Below the pieces are notes generated by a model. It searched no databases. It was not told the DNA's origin and saw nothing but the letters and a program-made list of their open reading frames with translations. The position numbers and the translations under genes were made by a program. Positions 35,199 to 44,123 of a stretch of DNA of 64,000 nt are shown here, piece by piece (the stretch's first letter is position 1; every line of letters begins with the position of its first letter). The stretch lies in NCBI RefSeq assembly GCF_000743525.1, contig NZ_JQGK01000005.1, positions 96,663 through 160,662 of the forward strand, read 5' to 3'. The DNA comes from Sulfurospirillum sp. SCADC. Lineage in GTDB: Bacteria; Campylobacterota; Campylobacteria; Campylobacterales; Sulfurospirillaceae.

Positions 35199-36603
35199 CT
35201 TTAAAGTCATCGTAGCGCTGTTTGTCGTACTGTACGCCATCATTACGCTGCTTTTTTTCAATTTTTACCGCGAACTGGCGATGAAAGATGCGAGGCAAGA
35301 GGCTATCTTTATCTTAGACACGATGAATGCGATTCGTGATTATGTTTCGGTGGTACAGCGCCCTTTGATTGAGGAACTTAAAGCTAAAAAAATGTTGGCA
35401 GAAGATTTTTTTGATCCCAAATTGCTTTCCTCTTCGTACATTACCCGTGAAATTTACAATATTCAACGTGCCAAAAAGAACATCAATTATGACTATAAAC
35501 TTATCGCGACAAACCCTTTGAATCCTAATCATGAGGGCAATAGCTTTGAAAATGAGATTTTAGATGATTTTAAAGAGGGAAAATACCAAGAGTATTCGCA
35601 AATTATTAAAGAAAATAACCAACCTTACTTCTTTGTAGGACTGCCGATTCACAATTCGCACCCCTCTTGTTTGGAGTGCCATACGATGAACAGTGCTCCC
35701 AAACGCATGATCGAGCAGTACCATACGATTCCCGATTTTCAAAGTAAAGTGGGCGACATTATCGCTATGATAACGTTTAAAATCCCCGTGTACAGCATCT
35801 TAACTTACCACATTAATGAGTTTGTGGTGGGTGGATCGGTCATGTTTATCGTGTTTATTGTCTTCATTTTGTTTATCTACAAAATTTACCGCAATGAACA
35901 ACGTCTCAAAGAGAAAACCAACATGCTGATGATGAGTCAAAACCGCCTCGCTTCGATGGGCGAAATGATCGGCAATATCTCGCACCAGTGGCGCCAACCG
36001 CTCGCACAAGTTGGAACCATTTTGATCAATCTTGAATTGCACAGTGACAGAGACAAACTCACCAAAGAGAAGCTAACGCAAAAGATCAAGGAAGCGAATG
36101 ATCAGCTTTCATTTATGTCAAGCACCATCGATGATTTTAAAAACTTTTTTGTGCCTGATACGTCTAATAAAGAATTCAGTGCGCAAGAGGTCATCTACAG
36201 GGCACAAAAATTGCTCAGTGCTTCGTTGGAAAAGTACGCGATTGCTGTGCAGATCGACATTCAAAGCAACTTTACACGCTTGGGGCATGCGAACGAGATT
36301 GTTCAAGTGCTCATTAACATCATGAACAATGCCAAAGAGGCATTTTTGGCACGGGACATTAAGGAGCGAACGATTCAGATTACCGCTTTTTTAGACAACG
36401 ATATTCCCATCATTACGCTTCAAAACAATGCAGGGCGCATTGATGATGCGATTATTGAAAAAATCTTTGACCCGTATTTTACAACCAAAGAGTCGAGCAG
36501 TGGGCTTGGGCTTTACATGAGTCAGATGATCATCGAAAAAAACGGTGCGACACTGCGCGTTGAAAATGTTGATGACGGCGTTATGTTTACAATTATCTTT
36601 TAG
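35188..36603 (+). CDS. mccS: Sensor kinase with periplasmic c-heme DUF3365 domain (MccS-like)
   Basis: 471 residues from GTG at 35188, overlapping mccR by 11 bases. TM helix 7-26, then a periplasmic DUF3365 (Tll0287-like) domain with C161-LE-C164-H165, a c-type heme site. Second TM near 215-235, then the kinase with ISHQWRQPLAQVG H-box, N-box INIMNNAKEAF and GLGLYMSQMI G-box. The heme could sense sulfite, NO or redox state. Longer frame to 35056 is not translated. Confidence 0.85.
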   Translation: MKYSFKVIVALFVVLYAIITLLFFNFYRELAMKDARQEAIFILDTMNAIRDYVSVVQRPLIEELKAKKMLAEDFFDPKLLSSSYITREIYNIQRAKKNINYDYKLIATNPLNPNHEGNSFENEILDDFKEGKYQEYSQIIKENNQPYFFVGLPIHNSHPSCLECHTMNSAPKRMIEQYHTIPDFQSKVGDIIAMITFKIPVYSILTYHINEFVVGGSVMFIVFIVFILFIYKIYRNEQRLKEKTNMLMMSQNRLASMGEMIGNISHQWRQPLAQVGTILINLELHSDRDKLTKEKLTQKIKEANDQLSFMSSTIDDFKNFFVPDTSNKEFSAQEVIYRAQKLLSASLEKYAIAVQIDIQSNFTRLGHANEIVQVLINIMNNAKEAFLARDIKERTIQITAFLDNDIPIITLQNNAGRIDDAIIEKIFDPYFTTKESSSGLGLYMSQMIIEKNGATLRVENVDDGVMFTIIF

Positions 36604-36611
36604 TTTTTATA

Positions 36612-36633
36612 TTTAACACAAATTTAATACTTC
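36612..36633 (+). promoter_or_regulatory. Two 11-bp tandem repeats upstream of mccA
   Basis: TTTAACACAAA (36612-36622) and TTTAATACTTC (36623-36633). A GATACT box at 36657-36662 may be the -10. Same motif and period as upstream of exbB and of the OprC-like receptor. Confidence 0.8.
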
Positions 36634-36769
36634 CCCCTTTTCTCCCCTTTTTTACTGATACTATTTCCAATGAGGCATTCGTGCTGGTTGATCTTGAATT
36701 CATTGATATTTTTTCATGGTTATGAAAAGGTAAAGGTGATGAGAGATTCAATTTTTCAAAGGAGGAAAC

Positions 36770-38839
36770 ATGAAAAATTGGGACAAAGTGTTACTTGGTT
36801 TATTCATGTGCATCAATCTCTTTTCCATTGGTCTAAACGCCGAAGGAATGGAGGGGATGCAAATGACTAAGGAAGCAAGAGATGTCATTGCTAATCCTAA
36901 AGGGACAAAGGAGAGCAGAGGCGTTATCTCGTTGCAAGACTATATTGTCGAAGAGCAGGTTATGTATGACTGGCTCTTTAAAAACCATCCCATCTTCACC
37001 AAATACGGTGGAAAAACGGTGGGCAAAATGGCAGTCGGTGATCGTGGGCATGAGTGGGTAGCGGAGGGTCATGGTAAAGCGATGTCCAAAGCTTCTAAAC
37101 GCAGTGAGGGTGAGGGCATTAGTTCTATGATGTACCGAGTAGCACGTGGTTCAACGCTTCAATACCCCAATAAATTCATTGGACCCGAAAAATGCGGTGA
37201 GTGTCACCCTGCGCAATATGAGACTTGGAGCAGGTCACGACACGCCACCACAATCAGGTTCCCAGGCGAACATCCAGAGTTTAACAACAACTTGACCGAT
37301 CCTGTGTTTGAGAAAGATACAGCGTCAATTCTGCCTAAAGGAATTACCCCTGATGTCATCTATTGTACCGTAGGTCACGTTAGAACCAAATTAGGTTTCT
37401 TCGATGCGTGGTTACTTCGTGGAACCTACCATGTGGATGGTGGTCTGCTTAAAAACGGTACCGGTCAAATTACCGCAGGTGCCAACCAATGGCAAAGAAC
37501 ATGGGCGCTTAACCTCACTCCTGAAGTGGCAAAGAAAATCAAAAAATGGGTTCCTGATTTTCCTGTAACGTTGGAAGAGTATGGCGACAATGGTGGTTAT
37601 GTCAGAGGTTTAGCATCGTATGCGGCCAAATACAAAAAATCAATGTCTTTCCAAGCATCGACTTCATACTGTGAAGTGTGCCACCCTTGGAAGTTTGATT
37701 TTAAAAACCAAAACGAGCTTTTTGCCGCACTCGGTAATGCGAAAGAGCTTCAAAAACATACCATCTCTAAAGGCGTCTCCTGTGAAGAGTGCCATGGCGC
37801 AGGTGGTCACTTAGAGGGCGGTTCGGGTCTTCTCATCTCGAATTGTGAACGTTGTCACCAACGATTTGATTACAGTCCTGATTTGGCTAAAAACCCAGCG
37901 AATGTCGGTAAGCCAGACCTTGCACTCAGCTCAAAATTCAAATCAATGGGACCTGGATGTGGAACAGAGGGTGCTCAAAGCTACTTTACAGCGCACTATG
38001 AAAAAGGGATGCGTTGTTCAACCTGCCATGATCCTCATGATGTCACAGGACCTGTCACGGGCGAAAAAGATATTAAAGGTATGAACTATAACCCGAACCA
38101 AGGTTATTTAAGCTCCCTTTATAGCAAACCAAAACTCAAAAAAGAGTGTAAAGATTGTCACAAAGAGCAAGCGTATATCCAATCCAAATCGGATACGCAT
38201 AGCAAAAACAGTTGTGCAACGTGCCATATGCCGTTCATGATGAGTTGTGAAAACTTCTATGCCATCCAGTTCCAAGATCAAGGTGGTTTTGATACACAAC
38301 GCAGATCTCATATGTGGAAAATTGATGTCGATCCAAAACGTAAATCTTTGGTTGCAGGCTCTGCCGCAACGGGTCCACGGGATGCGAAAGATTGGCATTT
38401 TGAGCGTAATGATGAGGGACGTAACTTTGTAGATTTGATGTGGGCATGTGCACGTACCACATGGGCTGATAAAGATCAAATCGAAGCAAAAGGATGTCAC
38501 AGTCCTGTACTCTCAGAGCTCAAAGAGACCCTTCACTTTAAAGATCAAAAACAAGCGTACGATGAAGTTATGGGCTGGCAAACACCGGTGAAAGAGAAAT
38601 TCACACAGGTTAAAGTGGGCATCCAAGGGCTTTACGCCATGTTGGAAGTCAAAAAACTTTCACCATCGGATAAAACCAGAGTCTATGAATTAATCGAAAA
38701 AGCGCAAGAGACCGTAGACCTTCTTGAAAAAGATGGTTCATGGGGTATGCACGGATTTAAGTACACCAAACAACGACTTGATGCGGCAGTTGAGTATATC
38801 AACGAAGCACAACGCGTGGTGAACAAAAACCTCAAATAG
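36770..38839 (+). CDS. mccA: Octaheme cytochrome c sulfite reductase
   Basis: Periplasmic sulfite reductase, 689 residues, with signal peptide (LLGLFMCINLFSIGLNA). Seven CxxCH hemes: C142, C301, C338, C359, C416, C460 and C482. The special eighth heme uses CX15CH: C560 with C576-H577, exactly 15 residues between. C397 (GPGCGTEG) and C493 (MSCENF), 96 residues apart, match the spacing of the two Cu(I)-ligand Cys reported for Wolinella MccA (C399 and C495). AAAGGAGG ribosome site. This is a heme-copper sulfite reductase. Confidence 0.97.
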   Translation: MKNWDKVLLGLFMCINLFSIGLNAEGMEGMQMTKEARDVIANPKGTKESRGVISLQDYIVEEQVMYDWLFKNHPIFTKYGGKTVGKMAVGDRGHEWVAEGHGKAMSKASKRSEGEGISSMMYRVARGSTLQYPNKFIGPEKCGECHPAQYETWSRSRHATTIRFPGEHPEFNNNLTDPVFEKDTASILPKGITPDVIYCTVGHVRTKLGFFDAWLLRGTYHVDGGLLKNGTGQITAGANQWQRTWALNLTPEVAKKIKKWVPDFPVTLEEYGDNGGYVRGLASYAAKYKKSMSFQASTSYCEVCHPWKFDFKNQNELFAALGNAKELQKHTISKGVSCEECHGAGGHLEGGSGLLISNCERCHQRFDYSPDLAKNPANVGKPDLALSSKFKSMGPGCGTEGAQSYFTAHYEKGMRCSTCHDPHDVTGPVTGEKDIKGMNYNPNQGYLSSLYSKPKLKKECKDCHKEQAYIQSKSDTHSKNSCATCHMPFMMSCENFYAIQFQDQGGFDTQRRSHMWKIDVDPKRKSLVAGSAATGPRDAKDWHFERNDEGRNFVDLMWACARTTWADKDQIEAKGCHSPVLSELKETLHFKDQKQAYDEVMGWQTPVKEKFTQVKVGIQGLYAMLEVKKLSPSDKTRVYELIEKAQETVDLLEKDGSWGMHGFKYTKQRLDAAVEYINEAQRVVNKNLK

Positions 38840-38864
38840 GTGTTGCACACGTCGTGCGACGTTA

Positions 38865-38893
38865 AAGTGAGCTATGAATTTCATAGCTCACTT
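38865..38893 (+). terminator. Hairpin between mccA and mccB
   Basis: 14-bp perfect arms (38865-38878 and 38880-38893) around one base, so the real loop is AATTT. Placed 26 bases after the mccA stop. May give partial termination or protect the mccA 3' end so that MccA is made in excess of the other subunits. Confidence 0.7.
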
Positions 38894-38917
38894 CATTTTA
38901 CATGTAAAGGTATGAAG

Positions 38918-39706
38918 ATGATGCGTAAACAACTCACAACAGGATTATTTGTATTTATTTGTTTGGTTTCTGGGGCGTCTGCTGGTGAGCTAAAAACACA
39001 AGTACAAAAAGAGTCATACAGTATTGGTGTATCCACAGGAAGCTATATCTCCAATCAACTTTTTGAGCAGTCTGAAATGGGTGCAAAATCGGATGTCAAT
39101 GCGGTAATTGATGGCTTTATTGATGCCTTGAAGAAACAGCAAAAGCTCAAAGATGAGGAGATTGTTACGTATCTGAATGACCGTGCCGAGACGCTCAATA
39201 AAGTGAGTCAAGAAAAATTCAAACAAGCCTTAGATCAAAACATTGCTGCGGGTAAAAAATACATTGCAGCGAATGCCAAAAATAAAAATGTTAAAACAAC
39301 CAAGTCAGGGTTGCAATACGAAGTGCTCACCTTGGGTGCTGGAGAAAAGCCTAAAAAAGAGAGCATTGTGATGATGAACTATAAGGCGTATTTGGTCGAT
39401 GGCACCGTATTTGATGACACGTATGTGCGCAAAGAGCCAGCCCATCTTTCGATGATTAATATTATTGATGGTTTGCAAGAGGGCTTGATGCTGATGCCTG
39501 AGGGGTCTAAATACAAGTTGGTCATCCCCAATGAATTAGCGTATGGCAATGCAGATATGCAGGAGATTCCAGCAGGTTCAACGGTGGTTTTTGAAGTAGA
39601 GTTGGTCAAAGTGTTAAAGCCAGGGGAACTTGCCAATAGTGCAAAACCACTGAGCGATGAGGAAATAAAGCAAGCCCACGGTGGTATTGAGAAAAAGAGA
39701 CTGTAG
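38918..39706 (+). CDS. mccB: FKBP-type peptidyl-prolyl isomerase of the mcc cluster
   Basis: Periplasmic FkpA-like folding factor, 262 residues. Signal peptide MMRKQLTTGLFVFICLVSGASA, N-terminal helical dimerisation domain, then the FKBP domain (KTTKSGLQYEVLTLGAG, GTVFDDTY, IPNELAYGN, STVVFEVELVKV). Start at 38918 chosen for AAAGG seven bases upstream; an ATG at 38912 is too close to it. The AAAGG is supplied by the palindrome copy 38897-38908. Confidence 0.9.
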   Translation: MMRKQLTTGLFVFICLVSGASAGELKTQVQKESYSIGVSTGSYISNQLFEQSEMGAKSDVNAVIDGFIDALKKQQKLKDEEIVTYLNDRAETLNKVSQEKFKQALDQNIAAGKKYIAANAKNKNVKTTKSGLQYEVLTLGAGEKPKKESIVMMNYKAYLVDGTVFDDTYVRKEPAHLSMINIIDGLQEGLMLMPEGSKYKLVIPNELAYGNADMQEIPAGSTVVFEVELVKVLKPGELANSAKPLSDEEIKQAHGGIEKKRL

Positions 39707-39742
39707 GTTTGGTGTATTCATCTACACGAATGGGAGGGGAAG

Positions 39743-40414
39743 ATGGAAAATGACGGGAAAAGAAGAGCTTTTCTAAAAGTTTTAGGTCTTGGATCTGTGA
39801 GCTTGGGCACTGCGGGTTACAGTGTTGTCATGGAAGCAGAAAAAGCAGAGAAAAAACCGCATTATGGGATGATTTTTGATCAAAACAAATGTGTGGGGTG
39901 TACCGATTGTGAAGTAGCGTGTCGAAAAGTGAATGCCGTGCCTGAGGGTCAAGTGAGGCTTTATGTTGAAAACAAAACCGATCCAGAAACACCGATGGAG
40001 AAGAAGTATGTGCGCGTTTCATGTCAGCAGTGCGAAGAGGCTCCGTGTGTCGCGGTGTGTCCTAGCAAAGCGTGTCATAGGGATGCTAAAACGGGCATCG
40101 TGAGCATGAATCCTGATGACTGCATCGCCTGTAAATACTGCATTGTCGCTTGTCCGTACGATGTGCGTTTTATCAACCACAAAACCAAAGCGGCTGAAAA
40201 CTGTAACTTTTGTCTGAATACAAATTTAGCCAAAGGCAAAGAGCCTGCCTGTGTGGAAGCGTGTAAATACAAAGCGCTCGTATTTGGTGACTTAAACGAT
40301 GAAGCTTCGTACATCAATCAGATCTTACATGTAAAAGATTCCGTGCGCATGAAACCAACCTTTGGAACGAAGCCAAGTCTGCGCTACATACCAGTTGTCA
40401 AGGTGGGGGTGTGA
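39743..40414 (+). CDS. mccC: Iron-sulfur electron-transfer subunit of sulfite reductase
   Basis: 223 residues, Tat signal RRAFLKVLGLGS, then four [4Fe-4S] motifs: CVGCTDCEVAC, CQQCEEAPCVAVCP, CIACKYCIVACP, and CNFC ... CVEAC. NrfC-like. Takes electrons from MccD and passes them to MccA. Confidence 0.95.
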   Translation: MENDGKRRAFLKVLGLGSVSLGTAGYSVVMEAEKAEKKPHYGMIFDQNKCVGCTDCEVACRKVNAVPEGQVRLYVENKTDPETPMEKKYVRVSCQQCEEAPCVAVCPSKACHRDAKTGIVSMNPDDCIACKYCIVACPYDVRFINHKTKAAENCNFCLNTNLAKGKEPACVEACKYKALVFGDLNDEASYINQILHVKDSVRMKPTFGTKPSLRYIPVVKVGV

Positions 40415-40415
40415 T

Positions 40416-41378
40416 ATGAATGGTGCGATTAATTTTACCTACGGATTTTCACATGGCGTTGAGTGGGGCTGGCCGATCGCGGTGTATCTCTTACTTGCGG
40501 GCATTTCGGGTGGTGCTTTGATTGTTGCGTTGTTGGTACGTTTTTATAAAAAACAACACGAGGATACGCCCCTTTTAAAGGCGGCTTCATTGGTTTCGTT
40601 TGTCACGATTGCATTTGGTATGGTCTTTTTGGTAGGGGATTTGGAAAAGCCACTCTATTTTTGGAAGATTCTCATCAACTACAATTTTACGTCGGTCATG
40701 TCGATTGGTGTTATGGCGATTTCGATTTATATTCCACTCACACTGGTGATGTGTCTCTATCTGTTTGAAAAAGAGATTTCGATGGTGTTGGCAAAAAAGA
40801 GCCAACTCTTGGACTATTTTGCGCTTGTGATGGGAATTTTACGAAAATTTCGCCCTTTGATTGAGGTGTTAAGCGTTGTATTTGCCGTAGTGATTTGTGC
40901 GTATACGGGCTTTTTGATCTCTGTTTTGGTACGTTTTCCGATTTTAAATACCGCGATTTTACCCGCTCTTTTTGTCGTCTCAGGTCTTTCAGCAGGTACG
41001 GCATCTGCTAGTATGGTGGCTACGTGGTTCTTTAAAGAAGATGCCCATTCGTCAGATATGAAAACCTTGCATGTCATCGAATGGCCAATTATGGCGGTTG
41101 AGATGATGCTGATTGCGATGTTGTTTGTCTCGCTTTTAGTCGGTAACGAGTTTCAACAAACCACCACCGTTGCGTTTCAAAGTGGCGTGTATGCCAACCT
41201 CTTTTGGTTTGGTGTGATGGGGGTTGGTTTTGGGCTTCCGTTGGTGCTTAACTTTGCATTGGGCAAACACGTGGCGCATTCGAAGATGGCTTTTTACCTC
41301 TCTGGAATGGCGAGTGTGACAGGTGTTTTGTGCCTTCGTATGTTCATTATTTACGCAGGGCAAACGTTTGGCGTGTGA
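40416..41378 (+). CDS. mccD: NrfD-type quinol dehydrogenase subunit
   Basis: 320 residues, about eight helices starting at HGVEWGWPIAVYLLLAGISG, the NrfD quinol site region. The ATG at 40416 lies 1 base after the mccC stop with GGGGGTG upstream. Oxidises menaquinol for MccA. Confidence 0.93.
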   Translation: MNGAINFTYGFSHGVEWGWPIAVYLLLAGISGGALIVALLVRFYKKQHEDTPLLKAASLVSFVTIAFGMVFLVGDLEKPLYFWKILINYNFTSVMSIGVMAISIYIPLTLVMCLYLFEKEISMVLAKKSQLLDYFALVMGILRKFRPLIEVLSVVFAVVICAYTGFLISVLVRFPILNTAILPALFVVSGLSAGTASASMVATWFFKEDAHSSDMKTLHVIEWPIMAVEMMLIAMLFVSLLVGNEFQQTTTVAFQSGVYANLFWFGVMGVGFGLPLVLNFALGKHVAHSKMAFYLSGMASVTGVLCLRMFIIYAGQTFGV

Positions 41379-41407
41379 GACATATCATTTGATTTTAAAG
41401 GTTTAAC

Positions 41408-44101
41408 ATGAAGATTATATCCCTTTTAGGAAAACACTTTTTTTCGTATCCGTTTATCCTCTTCATGTTGTTTGTGTTGGGTTTGGGTGCTGGTGTGGCG
41501 ACGTTTATCGAGAGTGCGTACGACACGCAGAGTGCGAAAGTCGTGGTCTATGATGCTGCATGGTACGAAGGGGTGATGCTTCTGCTCACCCTCTCTTTGA
41601 TCGGCATTATCTACAAAAACAAAATGTGGAAAAAGTTTGGTGCGTTTGTGCTTCATGTAGCGTTTGTGGCGATTTTGATCGGTGCGGCATTGACGCGTTA
41701 TTTTGGGTATGAGGGTGTGATTCATATCCGTGAAGGGTTGAATGAACATGAGATGCTCAGCGTTCAGCCTTACTTTCAAATCCGAACCGAAAAAGAGCTC
41801 TTTGAGTACCCTCTAAATCTAGCACAACTAGGCAATAACGCCTTTTCGTACAGCGAAATGATCGATGGAAAAGTTTTACATGTAAACTACAAAAGCTTCC
41901 ATGCAGGCTCCAAAGGCGAGCTGAGTTCCGTGATGGTGGAAGCAACGTATGATACTAAAATAAAAACAGTGAAAATAGAAGGCGGCGCTGGTTGGATTGA
42001 GCCTCCAACCGTGCTGCGTTTTGATGATGTCGAAATAGCCCTCTCATGGGGTTCCAAAGTGGTTGAGTTGCCATTTTCGTTTAAATTGATTGATTTTCAA
42101 CTGGAGCGTTACCCAGGTTCCAAGAGTCCCTCTTCGTATGCGAGTGAGATCGAAGTTCTTGACAAGGCTGAAAGCAGCACTTTGCCATACCGCATTTTTA
42201 TGAATCACCCGTTGCACTACAAAGGGTACACGTTCTTTCAATCCTCCTACGATACGGACGAGAAAGGAACGATATTGGAAGTGAACAAGGACCCTGGCAA
42301 ATGGCCAACCTATTGTGGGTATTTTTTACTCTGTGTCGGATTTATCGGCAACTTTTTTACCAAAGGAAGCAGGTTTTTAAGACTGCGCGCCTTTTTGCAA
42401 AAAAGCGCTTTAGCTCTTCTTTTGCCACTGCTTTTAAGTGCAAGCCTGCTTTTAAAAGCAGACACCATCGACTCTCTGGAACTGTTTCGTAAAAACTCGT
42501 ATGAACATGCCAATGGCACATTTAGCGCTCTGTTGGTGCAAGATTACGCGGGGCGCATCAAGCCCATTAGCACCGAAGCGGTTGAAATTGTCCATAAAAT
42601 AGCAGGTAAGAGTTCCTTATTTGGTTTGAGTCCTGAGCAGATGATCTTGGGTATGAGCTCCAATGCTGCTCTTTGGCAGGAGCTTCCCATCATCAAACTC
42701 TCCAACGCGAGCATTAAAAAAGTGCTGAACTTAGCCCCTGAAACCGAGTATGTCAGTTTCGCCTCGATGTTCGATGACGAAGGGTATTATAAATTGGCAA
42801 AACAGGTCAGTGCCGCCAATCAAAAAGCTGGGTCCAAACGCGATACCTTTGATAACGATGTGATTAAATTCGATGAAAAGCTCAACATCGCGTACCTCAC
42901 GCTCAAAGGGGTCTTTTTTAAATTTATTCCGATTCCCAATGATCCTGCGCACACGTGGATCGCGCCTAATGATGCGTTTAGCCATCCTTTGGTGAGTCGC
43001 GATGTCAAAAGCACACTCAATGACTACTTTGTAGCGCTTCAAGAGGGTGTTTCAAACAACCACTGGGAAAACGCTAACAAAGCACTCTCTGAACTTAAAG
43101 AGAATCAACGCATGCTAAGCAGTGAGATCATGCCAAGTGAGACACGCATCCGCGCTGAAGTGCTTTACAATCACATGGGATTGTTTCAAAAACTCGTTGG
43201 TTTTTACTTCTTGCTGGGCTTTGGTGCATTCGCTCTGGCGGTCTTTTCCATCTTTACATGTAAACGTTATCCACGCCTTGAATCTGGCGTTTTATCGCTT
43301 TTTATCGCAGCTTTTATCGTCCATACATTTGGGTTGATTCTTCGGTGGTACATTTCAGGGCATGCGCCTTGGAGTGATTCGTACGAGTCGATGGTGTATA
43401 TCGGTTGGTCGGCAAGTTTTGCGGGCATTATGGTCTTTCGCAAGTCCATTCTCTCCCTCGCTGCTGCGGCGATTTTAGCGGCGATTGTGATGCTCGTCGC
43501 ACATATGAGTTTTGTCAATCCTCAGATCACCAATTTGGTGCCTGTGTTAAAATCGTACTGGCTGACCATCCATGTTTCGGTCATTACAGCAAGTTACGGC
43601 TTTTTGGGTATGGGCGCTTTGCTTGGCCTTATTACGTTGGTGCTCATGATGTTGAAAAACAAAAAGAATGCAACACTGATGAATGAACAGATCAGGCATC
43701 TGGTCGCGATCAATGAGATTAGTTTGATTATCGGGCTTTGTATGCTCACCATCGGTAACTTTTTTGGAGGCATCTGGGCGAATGAGTCGTGGGGACGCTA
43801 CTGGGGTTGGGACCCTAAAGAGACCTGGTCGTTTGTCTCCATCATCGTCTATGCGCTCATTTTGCATCTTCGGTTTATTCCCAAATTGAACTCAGTGTAT
43901 CTCTTTTCGATTGCTTCCCTTTTGGGGTACAGCTCGATTATGATGACCTATTTTGGGGTCAATTTTTACCTCACAGGCATGCACTCCTACGCCGCAACGG
44001 GGGAGAGTCCTGCTGTTCCTAGCTTTGTCTATTACACATTATTATGTGTATTGGGTCTGTGTGCCTTGGCGTACAAGGGTCGAGATGTTAAAACAATTTA
44101 G
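41408..44101 (+). CDS. ccsA: ResB-CcsA fused cytochrome c synthase (CcsA1-like)
   Basis: System II cytochrome c heme lyase, 897 residues: N-terminal ResB part (about 1-340) then CcsA part with the WWD heme-handling motif WGRYWGWDPKETW (about 790). In Wolinella a dedicated CcsA1 attaches the CX15CH heme of MccA, and the position in the mcc cluster supports that role here. Two palindrome copies are inside. Confidence 0.93.
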   Translation: MKIISLLGKHFFSYPFILFMLFVLGLGAGVATFIESAYDTQSAKVVVYDAAWYEGVMLLLTLSLIGIIYKNKMWKKFGAFVLHVAFVAILIGAALTRYFGYEGVIHIREGLNEHEMLSVQPYFQIRTEKELFEYPLNLAQLGNNAFSYSEMIDGKVLHVNYKSFHAGSKGELSSVMVEATYDTKIKTVKIEGGAGWIEPPTVLRFDDVEIALSWGSKVVELPFSFKLIDFQLERYPGSKSPSSYASEIEVLDKAESSTLPYRIFMNHPLHYKGYTFFQSSYDTDEKGTILEVNKDPGKWPTYCGYFLLCVGFIGNFFTKGSRFLRLRAFLQKSALALLLPLLLSASLLLKADTIDSLELFRKNSYEHANGTFSALLVQDYAGRIKPISTEAVEIVHKIAGKSSLFGLSPEQMILGMSSNAALWQELPIIKLSNASIKKVLNLAPETEYVSFASMFDDEGYYKLAKQVSAANQKAGSKRDTFDNDVIKFDEKLNIAYLTLKGVFFKFIPIPNDPAHTWIAPNDAFSHPLVSRDVKSTLNDYFVALQEGVSNNHWENANKALSELKENQRMLSSEIMPSETRIRAEVLYNHMGLFQKLVGFYFLLGFGAFALAVFSIFTCKRYPRLESGVLSLFIAAFIVHTFGLILRWYISGHAPWSDSYESMVYIGWSASFAGIMVFRKSILSLAAAAILAAIVMLVAHMSFVNPQITNLVPVLKSYWLTIHVSVITASYGFLGMGALLGLITLVLMMLKNKKNATLMNEQIRHLVAINEISLIIGLCMLTIGNFFGGIWANESWGRYWGWDPKETWSFVSIIVYALILHLRFIPKLNSVYLFSIASLLGYSSIMMTYFGVNFYLTGMHSYAATGESPAVPSFVYYTLLCVLGLCALAYKGRDVKTI

Positions 44102-44102
44102 A

Positions 44103-44114
44103 TTTACATGTAAA
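44103..44114. repeat. Palindrome copy supplying the ribosome-binding site
   Basis: TTTACATGTAAA directly followed by GGAAAAACAATG, so the palindrome end forms the AAAGGA ribosome site of the Sel1 gene. The same happens at 44987-44998 (NosL gene) and 38897-38908 (mccB). Confidence 0.85.
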
Positions 44115-44123
44115 GGAAAAACA

